Below, in pieces: positions 11,471 through 23,719 of a stretch of DNA of 64,000 nucleotides. Position numbers and translations under genes: made by a program. The notes beneath the pieces are model-generated. The model made no database searches. It worked only from the letters and a program-made list of their open reading frames with translations, and had not been told where the DNA came from. Location: positions 620,001-684,000 of the forward strand of contig CP053175.1 of the NCBI GenBank assembly GCA_014607495.2. The letters run 5' to 3'. The stretch comes from Carposina sasakii. Taxonomy: Eukaryota; Arthropoda; Insecta; Lepidoptera; Carposinidae. Numbering within the stretch: position 1 is the first letter of the stretch; each line of letters opens with the position of its first letter.

Positions 11471-11785
11471 GTACCTGTGGGAGGTCGGTTGACCATCCAA
11501 ATTTTTACAGGATGGTCAGCCGATCTACCTTATCAGGTAGCGTGCCCAAAATGCTGGCTGCGTTACCGCGCTGAATGGCTATGCTTATTCTTTGGCCTAA
11601 GTAGCAGTCAGCATTTTGGTCACGTGTGGACTCTGCGAGCCGCCCGGCCAGGTCCCTGTATGTTTTGAGCGCCGCCGGTCCCCAAGGGCCCAGGGTCTCC
11701 ACGCCGAACGGCGCAAATAAGTAGCCTCTGTCGAGGCTGGAATATTTGCGCCGTTTGAGGGATTCCGCAGCTTCAGCAGCTCTTA
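11471..11785 (-). pseudogene. Non-LTR retrotransposon-type ORF C-terminal fragment
   Basis: About 90 codons are open on the minus strand, ending at a stop near 11505 in the longest frame. Motifs FAPFGVETLGPWGP, LGQRISIAIQRGNAASILG and SLKRRKYSSL are those of a widespread invertebrate retroelement-associated C-terminal region found downstream of reverse transcriptase. GC content is well above the flanks. It lies inside the large intron. Identity with a specific clade is uncertain. Confidence 0.6.
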
Positions 11786-12480
11786 ATAACTTAAGAGCTT
11801 GTCTGTTAGAACATTATGCTTAACAATAACTAATATGTATAGTTGATACAGCCAAGAGAAAAAAAAAACAGTTTGAATAATTATGATGCACAATTATAAT
11901 AACACAGAATGAGAACCATTAAACCACAGCAGCGTCTATTTTTGAAGTTAACAGGGTTGGAATTAAACAAATTTAGATCGGAGTAAACAGTTAGTTTGTT
12001 TGTATACAGATCTGATAAAAAAATGTAACGCCCAATTACCTTTGAAAACAGTATACTCGAGGGAGCTACGCACCAATTTCAATTAGGTATATTATCTTTA
12101 TTATGTACTCATATTTATGCAAATAAATGAACTAAATCTGAATTAGATAAGTTATCTAACCAGTTGGACAAGTTGACCCTCGATAATAAAGTTGATTTGA
12201 CTCCTATGTTATTTATTACAGTTCCTTCCGTAAACAATCTCCATTCAAAACGAAACTCATTTTTTTTTACCCAAACGGAATTGAAAGAGATTTCTCTATA
12301 AAAAATACAACAAAAAAGCAGATGGAAGAAGACCATCTTATTAATTGCTAGCTTAAATAGAATAAAAAAACAAACGTTTATAATAATATTGGTAAAAAAC
12401 ACTGTTCTTCAGGCATGAGTAGTTTACCATGAAAATGTTTTTCCTGGTTCGTTAAACAATTAAATAATTTATTCTGGATA
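11786..12480. other. Intron DNA, nothing recognised
   Basis: AT-rich; a 95-codon minus frame at 12115-12402 is Phe/Ile/Asn-rich and looks random. Confidence 0.5.
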
Positions 12481-12486
12481 ATCTCC

Positions 12487-12612
12487 TCATTCCGGGAGGT
12501 GAGCAGCAGCGCCTCCCGTGTTGACAACATAGTCCAAAATACAAACATCACCAAGTCCAAAATACCCACCAAGTCTTGTGGCGTGGTGGTGACAGCGACT
12601 GCAGGCCTCCTC
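12487..12612 (+). mobile_element. LINE 3' region fragment
   Basis: CGGGAGGTGAGCAGCAGCGC and ACAACATAGTCCAAAATAC match the LINE unit. A short direct duplication (AAGTCCAAAATAC) follows, and the end is decayed. Confidence 0.6.
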
Positions 12613-12632
12613 ATTGTCTATATTATAGTAAA

Positions 12633-13022
12633 CTAGCTGTTATCAGCAACTTCGTCCACGTCGACTGCAGAATCCTCCGTACTCCCAACTTTGACGGCCG
12701 ACTGGTTTAGTTGGTAGTGACCCTGCCTACGACGCCATAGGTCCTGGGTTCGAATCCCGGTAGGTGCAAACATTGATATGACGAATATCGATGTTTGTTT
12801 CCGAGTCATGGATGTTTCTAAACTTATCTATGTATTTATATACCATTGCCTAGTACCCACGACACAAGACCTTAGGGATCTTAGTGTGGGACTAGGTTAA
12901 TGTGTTGTGAACTGTGTGAATATTATTAAAACTATATGTATGCAAAATTTCAAGAATAGGTATTGATCGAGTTAATAAAGCGTAAATGTAGTCCACGCGG
13001 ACAAAGTCGCAGGCAACGGGTA
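12633..13022. mobile_element. Helitron terminus fragments flanking a SINE
   Basis: A minus-strand end (CTAGCTGTTATCAGCAACTT, 12633-12652) and a plus-strand end (CCACGCGGACAAAGTCGCAG near 12993-13012) lie either side of SINE-S copy 12693-12930. Confidence 0.45.
12693..12930 (+). mobile_element. SINE-S, near full length (HaSE-like tRNA SINE)
   Basis: It has an A box (TGGTTTAGTTGGTAGTGACC), a B box (GGTTCGAATCCCGG), and a body with GAGTCATGGATGTTT. The 3' region CCCACGACACAAGACCTTAG ends at TATTATTAAAA. Architecture and wording match tRNA-derived SINEs known from noctuid moths. This is the best copy in the window. Confidence 0.85.
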
Positions 13023-13409
13023 AATATAAATAGTAAATCGCAGTATATAGTATTGGTAGTCCTTCTAAATATTCACGCAGGTAGGTAAAGGCGCCAATAA
13101 CTTTCGTGATGGAAAATACCAAAGAAACAAAACAGCTCAAGGATTTAACCTTGTTGTGGAACGCTTCACGGGTTTTACATTATATTATAATTCGTATTAT
13201 TTCACCGCTATTTTGTATAAGATTTATTACAACAGAATAATTAAATAATTACCATACGGTAAGGGTTTGGCAAATTGATAAATAGTTGAATTTTTGTTTA
13301 AAAGATTAAATTCAGTGTAAAACTGTAAGCACTTAGTTTATACGGAAATTATATTGCATACAATCAATTAAAAATGCAAAATTAGAAAATCTTTCAGCAA
13401 AATACATAC

Positions 13410-13600
13410 ATACGAACACGGCTGTGTTCTCAAAATGGGGTAGCAAGAATTGCAAGATCGTGAATGACATCCTACAGCCTCATTTAGTATGATGAGGTCA
13501 GGTGTTGAAAATTAGTCTCAAGTTGCTTGCTAGCTTCAGCTAGCTAGGTCAGGTGTTGAAAATTAGTGTCAAGTTGCTTGCTAGCTTTCGTCTGAGAGAA
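13410..13600 (-). repeat. DR-C copy with a 52-bp tandem duplication
   Basis: AGGTCAGGTGTTGAAAATTA occurs twice, at about 13495 and 13547, with the following CAAGTTGCTTGCTAGCT. Confidence 0.75.
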
Positions 13601-13651
13601 TGTTTTACGTCACCTCTATTAGCTATATGCTATAGTTATATACCCTAATTT

Positions 13652-13800
13652 AAGGGTTTTCGGGAGTAGGGCAGCCTCCCGTATTGACAACGTAGTCCGT
13701 AAACCACACGCGATCACAAACAAGACAATAGGCCCTGTGGCGTGCCCTAAGGGAGGCCTACGTCGAGCAGTGGACTGCAATAGGCTGATGAATGAATGAA
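13652..13800 (+). mobile_element. LINE 3' end, diverged
   Basis: CCTACGTCGAGCAGTGGAC and (TGAA)n tail. Confidence 0.68.
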
Positions 13801-14283
13801 TATACGGTACGCTTTCCAACCTTACGTAAAGGAATAATTTCCTGTTGTCCTCTAACATCCGTTCCCGTTGGTCCCTCCCATCGGCTACATAACACGGTAC
13901 AAACGCGGTGACAAACGGACGGACAAGTACAACGTTACGTTACTTTCGCCTGACATGCACTGATGAATGTGTCGACGTAAGTGATAGGATGTAGCGGGAA
14001 AATGTGTAGCGTAGCGATAGCTCCACATCCAAATCAAGCAAGGAAAAATTGTACGAGGAAAGTAAAACTTATATATAATTATATACCTATGCAGCATAAT
14101 AAGTTGCAGGCGCGGTACTATTTTTTATATTTTTACATGTACATACCTAGTTTTATTTAATGTATGTATTTAAAAATGTTAATAATAATAATAAATAACT
14201 ACATAATAATAAAATTCTTTATTGTACATTTAACAGCTATGTAGCATTATCTACCAGTTAAGTACTATTTCTGCATAGGTACA
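13801..14283. other. Intron DNA with a unique CpG-richer segment
   Basis: About 13855-14030 (GGTACAAACGCGGTGACAAAC, GTCGACGTAAGTGATAGG) is not part of any repeat here and contains a donor-like GTAAGTGAT. A non-coding exon or enhancer is possible but unsupported. Confidence 0.3.
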
Positions 14284-14344
14284 TAGGTACACAGCTGTAT
14301 TCCTAAAATGGGATAACCACAACTGCAGGATCACGAAAAAGATC

Positions 14345-14510
14345 ATTGAGAACATTAACATGATGAATATCGATGATGTCTGATATATGTTTGAGATGTG
14401 TCTAAAGAGACATTATAATTAATCAATTATATACATAATTATAAACGGCTGCGTAGTACTCAGAACACAAGATCGTTAGGCTAATGTGTTGCGATATGTT
14501 TGTTATTTAT
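14345..14510 (+). mobile_element. Degraded SINE-S body
   Basis: Scattered matches (GATGAATATCGATGATG, GTACTCAGAACACAAGATCG, GGCTAATGTGTTG) in the right order. Confidence 0.5.
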
Positions 14511-14859
14511 AATATTAATAGTTATCGCTCAAATCAAAGCTTTACAATAATATTCCAAAACCTAACACTTGTACCACACAACAAGTGAACCTAATTGCAG
14601 TATCGTCAGTAAATGCCGCTCCACGTGGGTGGCTACAGGTTGAAGACCTGGGTTATTGTGTCTGCATGGAAAATGGTCGTGGGTCATCATGTACTCGTAG
14701 TTTACAACTGGTGTCGCCTATCACCGGGCCCTTGCACGGGCAACTTTAGTTGCGATAAGAAACCAGATTCACCTGATCGACACGAGCGAAGGCGAGATGT
14801 GTGAATACCGAAATTCTATTGATTGTTAAAAAAACATCTCTCTGCTCATCTCATCCGCT

Positions 14860-15032
14860 TTAGTGGAGTCCAGGTCTTACGCTAGAATACATCAGCAGGC
14901 TTCTTCAAATTTTTTGCTCGAAAAAAAGACGAGTATTCTGTCTGGTAGCTTGGAATTTCGCGTAGGATTTCTTTTGTGATCTTGCAGTTCTAGCTGCTCC
15001 ATTTTAGGAACATAGCCGTGTCTGTACTTACA
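14860..15032 (+). repeat. DR-C copy, diverged
   Basis: The last third (GATCTTGCAGTTCTAGCTGC) is clear; the first part is rearranged. Confidence 0.55.
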
Positions 15033-16229
15033 TTTTTATCGAAATATTTTATACTTATTATTACATATCCTAAAAATTTGGACCTAAGTTGAAGAAAATC
15101 CAACCCGTGTTATGCATCAGCATATCTTCTAAGAAGATTATATTCACTAGCATCTATACAGAAGAAATGACAATAAAAATTTGTTATGTACATCAAATAT
15201 ACTCAATGGACACGTATGTTCGACATGAAGAATGATCCAACCCGTGTCTAAACGGCTGCTACGGTCTGTCAGGCAGCGAAATAGACAATAATGCTGCTAC
15301 ACAGGGACAATTGTTATTTGTTCTAAGAAGTGTCATTATCAAGAAAATGTCAAAACTACAAAAGAGAAATACAGATAGTACACTCAATGGAAAGTTTGTC
15401 AAATAAAAACACACATGGTAAATGCTTACAATAGTACAAGTCGACAAATGAATAAAAGAGCTAAATTACTATATTAATTAGAATGGAAGTAAATACACTT
15501 CTGGATATCTACTAATAAATATAGCTTAACTTATGGCAGCTAAATATTCTAATTGTATAATACTCTTTCATAAACAATAAAACCTAAGCACAGAATGAAA
15601 TAACTACATACAATATCATTGTTGATTTTTATATATAATTTGAGTAAGTTGATAATTTGTCACATTTTACTTTCATACAAAAATAAATATCAATTTAATA
15701 TTACCTCTGAATGTTCTTAAGTCTGTACATAATAATGAGACGCGCGCGATCGTGGGCGTCAACCTTTTCGTATACCTACGAATGGAACATAGACTTACAA
15801 ATGTCACGACAGTACAATAAAAGCTTGGAAAATCATTTTTAAATTAATTTAATGTATTGAGTTATGATAAAACTCGTAGAACAAATGTTATTGTTTATGA
15901 TTTTAGCTATCTAGTCCTGCGAGGTTATTGATGTTTTAAAATTAATCCTGTATATCGGTAACTACGTGATTTATAAGTAGTTGTGTTGTGGTTAGATCTA
16001 CATGAACGAAGCTGAGGGAAAAGTTACTTAACTTATTTGTGGTTCTTTTATGTAGGTGAGTATAAAACTTCATTTTCTAATATCAGAAAGTGTCTATCCG
16101 CTGTTATTGAAAGGATTTCCATGGTATTTAACTTATAGTTCTCTTCCAACATATGTTTTCTTATAATAATGTATTCAGATCTATATACCTATACTATTAG
16201 ATCAGCATCGATTATTTCCGTGGATATCT
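15033..16229. other. Intron DNA, nothing recognised
   Basis: AT-rich without repeats or convincing frames; one CpG patch at 15740-15765. Confidence 0.5.
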
Positions 16230-16345
16230 GAGAATTGACTAAGGAACTCTGGCATTCTGCTGGACAATAAACTAGCACCTTGTCAATGATGATTTACATC
16301 TGTCTGCCTGGCCACCCCATTTCAGGAATACATCCTGTAAGTATG
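16230..16345 (+). repeat. DR-C fragment
   Basis: TGACTAAGGAACTCTGGC through CCACCCCATTTCAGGAATAC. Confidence 0.6.
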
Positions 16346-16584
16346 TTTATAAACTTAAAGAAATATGACTGAATTCACTATTTTATATGACGAAATAAAT
16401 TAAATGGTCAGTTATGACTAAATAACACTAATTATTTTACATACGTATGACCAATTTTCAGTATGAGAAAATTACATTAACTCTATTAGATTGTCAATAG
16501 AAACTGCAAATAGATGTTCAAATAGATGTTCTTGAATCAGTAGATACTGATTACATAGGAAACTAGTTCTTACTTCATTATAAA

Positions 16585-16680
16585 TGTTTGACTCTACTGG
16601 GATTCGAACACAGGATCTTCGGTGTTAATCCTAGCTCTAGTTTATTCGCGGTTAAACTAACTACAGTCGATAATCGTTTC
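16585..16680 (-). mobile_element. Degraded SINE head
   Basis: GGGATTCGAACACAGGATCTTC reads as a decayed B box in reverse orientation. No clear ends. Confidence 0.4.
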
Positions 16681-16987
16681 AATTGAACCGATTAATCGCT
16701 TCTAGTTTAATTAAACAATAATACTAGAACAATGTCTGAAGAAATTAGACTAGTTACAGCTGAAATGTAAACACGAATAGTTTATGTAATGTGTTTAAAT
16801 AATAGGAGGTAACTAGATGTTGTAATGTTGTTAAAAACTTAACGGTCCAGGTTAATTTGGGTTTTATTGAAGTATAAGAAATACTTTTAATTATTACCTA
16901 CTATCAACTTAACTAAATTACACTAGGAGCCGATTTTACCAATCGTCAGAATACGAAAGTAAGTTTGTTTGTTTCACGCTTTACATA

Positions 16988-17268
16988 ATCAAGCCGGCAA
17001 AGTAGAGTTCGTACCACCCCATGCCTGCCCGTGGGTATCTTACGAGGCGATTAGGGGTTTCCGGGAGGCAGTGGCCTTCAATAGGCTGAAGACGAAGACC
17101 TATGGTTGGTATATAGGAAGTTGGGAGTACGGAGAAGGACATAGGCTACATACTTACGTACATATATTTAGAAACTTTGGAAAATAATATCCATAAGTTT
17201 TCCCTCTATGATCTGGAGGAAGCCTGCGTCCAAAAAATGGACTGCAATAGGCTGATTGATGTGTGTGC
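16988..17268 (+). mobile_element. LINE 3' end, interrupted
   Basis: GCCGGCAAAGTAGAGTTCG to CCGGGAGGC (16993-17070); the tail GACTGCAATAGGCTGATTG follows at about 17238-17257 after unrelated sequence. Confidence 0.6.
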
Positions 17269-17579
17269 ATGTGGGTTTGTCTCAACAAAATCCCATCTTT
17301 TTACTTCACTTAGCGTTGTCGAGTAGAATGCAACTTGTCGATAGCGAACTAGCGAATATCATGCTTTACGAAGCGCAGCATTGCATTAACATAGGTAAAT
17401 AACTTTCCACAAGTAGATGCAGATCGCACCGCTAATCCGTAGGCTGATCTGACTGCGTAGGGTTCTGTTTCACAAGCGTGATTCATCAGATTCTATTCAC
17501 TTATTTAGGTGAAGGAAACGTGAGTAATAGGTACTTCATTACATCTGCACGCTCATACATCCATACAAACATACACCGG

Positions 17580-17705
17580 TCTATTGCAATTCCACTGCTG
17601 GACGTAGGCCTCCCCCAGGGCACGCCACAAGGCTACTGCCATAGGGGGTTTTTGCCCATAGTTACCACGCTGGGCAGGCGGGTTGGTGACCGCAGAAGTA
17701 ATACT
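17580..17705 (-). mobile_element. LINE 3' end
   Basis: CTGCTGGACGTAGGCCTCCC through GGCAGGCGGGTTGGTGACCG. Confidence 0.7.
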
Positions 17706-18234
17706 TATATACCTATATGTACGCTATTATATGTATATGTAGACCTATCGGAATAGTATTCTTTAGTAGCATTTATATGTGTTTCTTTTGATCCTGTATT
17801 TCAGAACATGTTATACTTAGTCATTCCGATTAATACAGTTGGATGGATAAAAACCTTAAATCTAGAATATTAGGTATGTACATCACTACAATGCGCCCAC
17901 CACCCTGTATTTTGGTAATAAGTCAATGAGTCATAAAGTTCACGAACCTTAGAATCTGTTCAGTATAAGTGGGCGCTGCTGGCAAAATTTAATGCTATTT
18001 TGATTATATTTGATTAGTTAATCCCACGTTGAAAATTGAGTAATTCATTGCAAATCTTTTATTCATTATTTGTGTCTTGATGATATTTTGGAGATACTTC
18101 ATTTTGTAGCTAGGCACGTACGAGACCAATTTCACACAAAATAAATGGTTCGTATGCATTGGTTTCATGAGTACCTAAGTGAATAATGTAAAAAGTAAAT
18201 TACATACATCCCAATAAATTAAACAGATGTTTTC

Positions 18235-18505
18235 GTTGGGCTGTGTTTCCGAAATGGGGAATCCAGAACTATGGGATCAAAAAGGAGATGCCACAGGCAC
18301 GTTTAGCATACAAGCATCAAATGTAAACGATTAGTGACTCACTGAGTTTCTTTTAGGCAAGCGCGCTCCATCTTAGACTGCAGCAGTGCTTACCATCAGG
18401 CGCATTTTGGTCAAAACGTCCCTCAGTTCCTAACTCGACTCTTACGACATTTACGGAAGGAGATGCAGATGATGTATTCTAGTGCTCACATCAGCATAGG
18501 ATTAT
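18235..18505 (-). repeat. DR-C copy with small insertion
   Basis: Extra about 50 bp (18355-18405) within the GCTAGCAAC region. Confidence 0.7.
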
Positions 18506-19405
18506 AATATTGCGTATTTCAAAAGATTCAAACGTAATCGGATCACGCTAATCGTTATTACTTTATACAATGTTGTGATCATTATAGTGTAATCTGGAAC
18601 ACCAATATACAGCTGAAAACCAGCGCTGCAGGCCATCTGTTTTGGTCTGCAGCTGTATGCTGAGCTGGGTCCATTTCAGAATATGTTTTTTTTTACTTGG
18701 CTGTATTGTGAAACATTTGTAAATGCTGAATGAATAATTTCTATTGAGGGATCGCCCACCACCTGGCCCTATACCCTCCGCTGACCCTCGGATCTGCCGA
18801 CTCATGATCACGAACACAAGACACTACAGTCGCAACGAGAAGCCAGATCTAAGCACCTAGCATGCAACCATAAATACATAGCTGCTAATCCGAAAACCAA
18901 TTAAAATTTTAATCGACATATGTTTCGCCAACACCCGTGGCATCATCAGGATTAGTTTTCCATGTTAGTTCTATCTACCGAACCAACTAACTAATTGTTT
19001 AATAATTTTAATAATTGTGTATAATAAATAATTGTTTACTCTTATCATTCTCTGTACTCCATAATAATTCAACAAATCTATAATTTTCGTATTAATTTCT
19101 ATTGAAAATGTATTAGCAATCAAAATGCAATATAATTTCACTAGTGCCTGCATATTTATCAAGTGTAGCAACCTTTGTATATAAGTAAGTATTAGTAGAT
19201 ATATATTGCGTGTATTCGACCGTTTAGTTTGCGACATAACAGTTTTGTAACAAATCAATCTATTGTGAATTTGTGAATTAACTTGTTGCTAGTTTAATTG
19301 TATTGTCTGAGAAATGCCGGCGTTTTTATTACCATTAGACACATTTGTCGGCGACAGATTGACACTCCTTTACAACTCTAAAAAGTTCCTATTTATGTAC
19401 ATATC
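18506..19405. other. Intron DNA, nothing recognised
   Basis: Small frames at 18563-18817 and 18971-19258 (minus) have no recognisable content. Confidence 0.45.
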
Positions 19406-19550
19406 AGCGTATTGCAGTCCACTGCTGGACGTAGGCCTTCCCCAAGGCATGCCATAAGGCTCGATCTCCCGTTTTCACCATCCAGTCACTACCAGCCGCC
19501 CTCTTGAAGTCATCAGTCCATCTGGCCGGAGGGCATCCAACGATTAAACG
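19406..19550 (-). pseudogene. RTE-like LINE ORF C-terminus, second subfamily
   Basis: In-frame PPARWTDDFKRAAGSDWM and KAYVQQWTAI on the minus strand. The wording differs from the 36 kb and 59.7 kb copies. Confidence 0.75.
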
Positions 19551-20055
19551 AGGTGTGGTGTATGATGAGCTACCAACATGTTACCGCCTCTGTTAACGTG
19601 GCTGCAGGATCTCCCTAATGATCTTGTTGTTCTGGCTACGCCATTTTGGAAACACAGCCATGTGTATGTATGGAAATAATACCTAACAGCTTAGATATCA
19701 CACTAATAGCTTATGGCGATCATCCGAAGCTCATTCCGTCACAAGTGATTGTAATAAATACACTTACTACACAATAACTTAGTGGCTCAGTGTGCTCCGT
19801 CCGCTACACTTTATCCTATCGAGACAAAATCTTAATAGGTCTTAGACCCATGGGGACTCTTCGCATTCCTGTGAGGGTTTCCATCGTTCCACCACGTTAA
19901 TGCCAGTAATTAGACAAATAAGGTACTCCTACAAGCATTACATGTTTACACGCTCTCTAAATTCCATTAAAGTAGGTATACCATACTAACATATTATGTT
20001 GTTTAATAAACAATGCCTCTATTTTGTTTACCTTTTTGTGGACAATAGTGTTGTA

Positions 20056-20318
20056 TACAGGGTGTAACAGAAAGGGTATGTTAAGCGAAAAGTTATGTAA
20101 ATAGCCCACTATAGAGAACCTATTTCCAAAATTTGAGACTCGTAATCACATTTTTATTTTCAAGATTGTATGAAAATTCCTGAGATATTTAAAAATTCTC
20201 CATACTATCGGGAAAAATAAACATGTGATTTCGGGTGTCAAATTTTGTGGATGGGTTCTCTACAGTGGGCTATTTACATAGCTTTTCGCTTAACATACCC
20301 TTTTTGTTACACCCTGTA
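20056..20318. mobile_element. TIR-D element, 263 bp
   Basis: Complete palindromic copy with flanking TA on each side. Confidence 0.85.
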
Positions 20319-20371
20319 TAATGGTTGTGTATAAAAATTATTAGATTATGCCTTTTTATACACAACCATTA
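20319..20371. repeat. 19-bp perfect hairpin between two TIR elements
   Basis: The arms TAATGGTTGTGTATAAAAA (20319-20337) and its complement (20353-20371) enclose 15 bp. It sits directly between TIR-D copy 2 and TIR-E copy 2. Confidence 0.75.
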
Positions 20372-20388
20372 CATTTTTATACAGGGTG

Positions 20389-20760
20389 TACAGGATGATT
20401 TTTGGTCGTCAACGCCACCTTTAACGAAAACTACGGTCAAATAAATCACGTTTATCATTTTTCTCCATGGAAGCATATGGGTTTTTTTTTTTTTCAAAAG
20501 TGTCTGGTTTCCAAAATATTAGGGTCAAAGTTAGACTGCGTTTTTTGCATAAATACATAGACGCGCGTAGCAGGATTTTTTCACGAAAAATAATCTTGCT
20601 ACGCGCGTCTATATCTGTCTATAAAAAACGCAGTCTAACATTTAACTTGGACACTAATAGACATTATAAATTTCGCACGACACAGGAATTTAAATGTTTC
20701 CATAAAAAAATTTTTTTTTTTTTTTTTTTTAAACTTTATTTCGTGATGATGTAGTTTTTT
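20389..20760 (-). mobile_element. TIR-E element, internally rearranged
   Basis: Starts TACAGGATGATTTTTGGTCG. Contains an inverted segment around GCTACGCGCGTCTAT (20565-20615) and long T runs; the far end is lost. The 95-codon open frame is not coding. Confidence 0.65.
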
Positions 20761-20779
20761 ACGTATATACATATACATG

Positions 20780-20990
20780 TATGTGCTGATGCGGGGCTTC
20801 ACTAGAATACATCAGCTGCATCTCCTTCCGTGTATGTCGTAAGAGTCGAATAAGGAACTCACGGGGATTCTCTCAAACGATGAGCTAGGACTGGTCATGA
20901 TTTTATTTATATCCGCGCTGTGAATTTAGGATCTCTATTGTGATCCTGCAGTACTGGCTACGTTATCTTGGGATCACAGCCGTATCGGCA
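20780..20990 (+). repeat. DR-C copy, near full length
   Basis: All DR-C blocks from TGCTGATGCGGGGCTTCAC to GGGATCACAGCCGTATC. Confidence 0.75.
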
Positions 20991-22054
20991 AAGGAATTAG
21001 GATATTATTATTATAGATACCTACATACTGGGTGTAAAAAGAGAACTTTGTTCTTTTAATACCTCGTATTCTTTGTAACATCACGATCATTTTTTTCTTA
21101 TGGAAGCACCCCTGGGAAACCACGGGCTTCGTTTCAATGCCAATATAAAGGATTGGTCATAAAGTTACATTAATATTGGCATTTTTTTTTTACATAAATC
21201 CATCTGAAATCGGTTAAAAAACATTTTTTTCAAAGATACCATGTAAAAATGTTATAATGTTAGTTTTGTAGGTACATTTGTACTTTTAGCATCAAACTAA
21301 TACATTGCTTGCAATTAAATGACAGTATTTTTTTATATATTTTTTTTGCAATTTCCCAGAGTTGGTTCTATAGAAGAAAATGATCGTAATCTTACAAAAT
21401 GACTTCTTACGGGATCAAATATCGCGTTCATCGATTTTATCGATTGCAAAGAATACTGATACTTTGTCTAAGCCTCTAGATTAAACATCGCTTAACCAAT
21501 AGTCAGTTAAATGGTGATTACATACAATCATCCAATCACCTCCATAGACACACGTGGGTGGAAAACTATTGGCAATTTAGTTTCGAGTACGAGAGAGATT
21601 ATATATTATAATTATAAGAGATATTATATATTATTTGTTTATTGTGTGTAACAATATCAATTAACTATTGACTTAGCTCTACCTACATTTTACTTATTTA
21701 TTAATCCTAATTTTTAAAAAATCTGCTGTTTTCTCTTTTTACAGTATAACAGCTTGAAACTGAAAACACCTATGCATAGACGAAGTGTTATGCCTTTGTG
21801 CATGTAAGGTACAAGTATTATATTTTTTACTTCCATAATTATGCATTAGTTATTTTTTAAATTTCACATTGATAAAGGTGTCAATAATGAAAAATGAACA
21901 AATCTATGGTCTTAGTTAATGCATAACCCCTAAAAAACGGCGTGTAGAGAATCTGTCCATAAAAAATGACAAAATATTTTATACCTAAAAAGACAAAATA
22001 TTACGAATAAATCTTTTAATAACAATATAAGGTACATATAAATGTATGTCAAGG
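20991..22054. other. Intron DNA with a possible decayed TIR element
   Basis: TACTGGGTGTAAAAAGAGAA near 21027 looks like a decayed TACAGGGTG terminus, and GAAGCACCCCTGGGAAACC resembles TIR-E interior; no second end is clear. Confidence 0.4.
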
Positions 22055-22189
22055 TATCTATTTAGTAATACCAATAAGACAAGTATGTTCATTACTTAAT
22101 AATATAATAGAAAATACGTAGGATGCTCATTGTCTGTGCATCTTTCATTACAAGGTTACCTCTTTGTTTAAAATTATATGTGCCTACAG
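22055..22189. repeat. Direct repeat, short copy
   Basis: Shares TTCATTACTTAATAATATAA, GTAGGATGCTCATTGTCTGT and TTATATGTGCCTACA in order with 23288-23515; three segments are missing here. Confidence 0.8.
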
Positions 22190-23287
22190 AAATTTCCATT
22201 CAATCATTTATTTTTATATACAATAAGTACATATACAAATAGTTATATCTCCCTCCGTGTCCAAAGTAATCTATCGAAAAATGTCTTCCTTTTATGTTTA
22301 CTAATCTATTCCGATCCAATAGTCGATAGAATTTCGATTTAATACCAATGGTATTTGAATTTTGATCCTTTTTTATGGCCAAAGTACATTTTTTGTAAAT
22401 TTTGAAGATAATTAATAATTAATAAAAAACACATCTACAACTACGCTGTGTTCTAATCCTTGCACTAGCCAGTCTCGCTCGGAACATTCAGTACCGCCGT
22501 GACCACTGTCAACGCCGGTTCTGTGCTTGTTTTTTCGCGCGCAAATAAATTTACTATATTTATTTAGTAAGTAGACTTGGGAAATCGTATCGGATACCAC
22601 TCGTTAAGTACCTACCTTAGATAATAATTTTATTGTACTAACGCCCGCCCACATAAATGTACGATCTAGTTACATTATTATAAACCTTCCTTGTGAATCA
22701 CTTTATCTATTAAAAAAACCGCATCAAAAAATCTTGTTACAGTCTTTGTTTTATAATATGTAGCGTATTTAAAAATGATATTCACGGTTTTTATTTTTAA
22801 TTCAGATACTATTGTAATACAATCCCACACAATACTTAATACTACTAGATTATGCTAGAAAATCTATATTAACTTTAATCTCAAATAAATATGTGATTTT
22901 TAGTCTCAAATTTTGGTGATATATTTTTACACGTAGGTACAACTTATCGAACAACAATTAAAGCATTTTAAATTTTTTTAGGCTTACATTAAAATAAGTT
23001 ATTAAGCTTATTTAAGTACATTTTTATATGCGACGTTTTTAGTACGATTTTTAATTTTTAAAAGAGCTGTTTGTTGCAATTGTCCTCTTGATTAATAGTT
23101 GTACTCGCATATTTAATGAGACAAAACTTTTAAAAAAGTAATTTCCATACAAACTTTCATCTTACATCCCTTTTTGCATATGGCGCGCAGTGCTTGGCAG
23201 TTTCTTATATTCTCTGTATTGTTCTGTTCTATGTCCGATGTCATCACACAAAATTTTTCACCCCCTATTTTTAGCTCCTTTAGGGTG
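22190..23287. other. Intron DNA between the direct repeats
   Basis: AT-rich. A short TIR-D-like piece (TGATTTTTAGTCTCAAATTT) lies near 22892. No gene is supported. Confidence 0.45.
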
Positions 23288-23515
23288 AATCGTATTTATT
23301 TAGTAATACCAAGCTTAAAAAAAGATCTCTTTTTGCAAGTATATGTCCTTTCTCAGGTTCATTACTTAATAATATAATAGAAAAGATCATACTTTAATAC
23401 GTAGGATGCTCATTGTCTGTGCATCTTTCATTACAAGGTTACCAATTTTGAGGGTATAGTTGAGATGTAAAAGTTCTTTGTTTCAGTTACGAAACATAAA
23501 TTATATGTGCCTACA
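23288..23515. repeat. Direct repeat, long copy
   Basis: Same order as 22055-22189 with three extra segments (near 23310, 23383 and 23444), one containing GAGGGTATAGTTGAGAT, which recurs inverted at about 30295-30315. Confidence 0.8.
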
Positions 23516-23719
23516 TTATATTGTGTTTTATAAAACAATGGGAAATACGCCCACGGGACAAATTAATACCTTGACTTCTCACTGTACATCAAATTAACCT
23601 TCTATATTAAATCATTTATTTATTTTATTTGACAAACAACGCACGAGCCGAGCGACAATGCCGGCGAAGTTTCAGTCGAATTGATGAAACATATTTTAGT
23701 GTTATACATTATGTTATGT

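Larger units (their letters stand above)
16690..18234. other. Intron DNA around LINE fragments
   Basis: Besides the LINE ends at 16988 and 17580, no feature is supported. Confidence 0.45.

Noticed and set aside
12708..12772. A functional tRNA gene at the head of the 12.7 kb SINE
   Set aside because: It continues into a SINE body and has no CCA-compatible acceptor stem; other truncated copies confirm a SINE.
20467..20754. 95-codon plus frame rich in Phe and Arg
   Set aside because: Lies entirely within a rearranged TIR-E element and homopolymer T runs.
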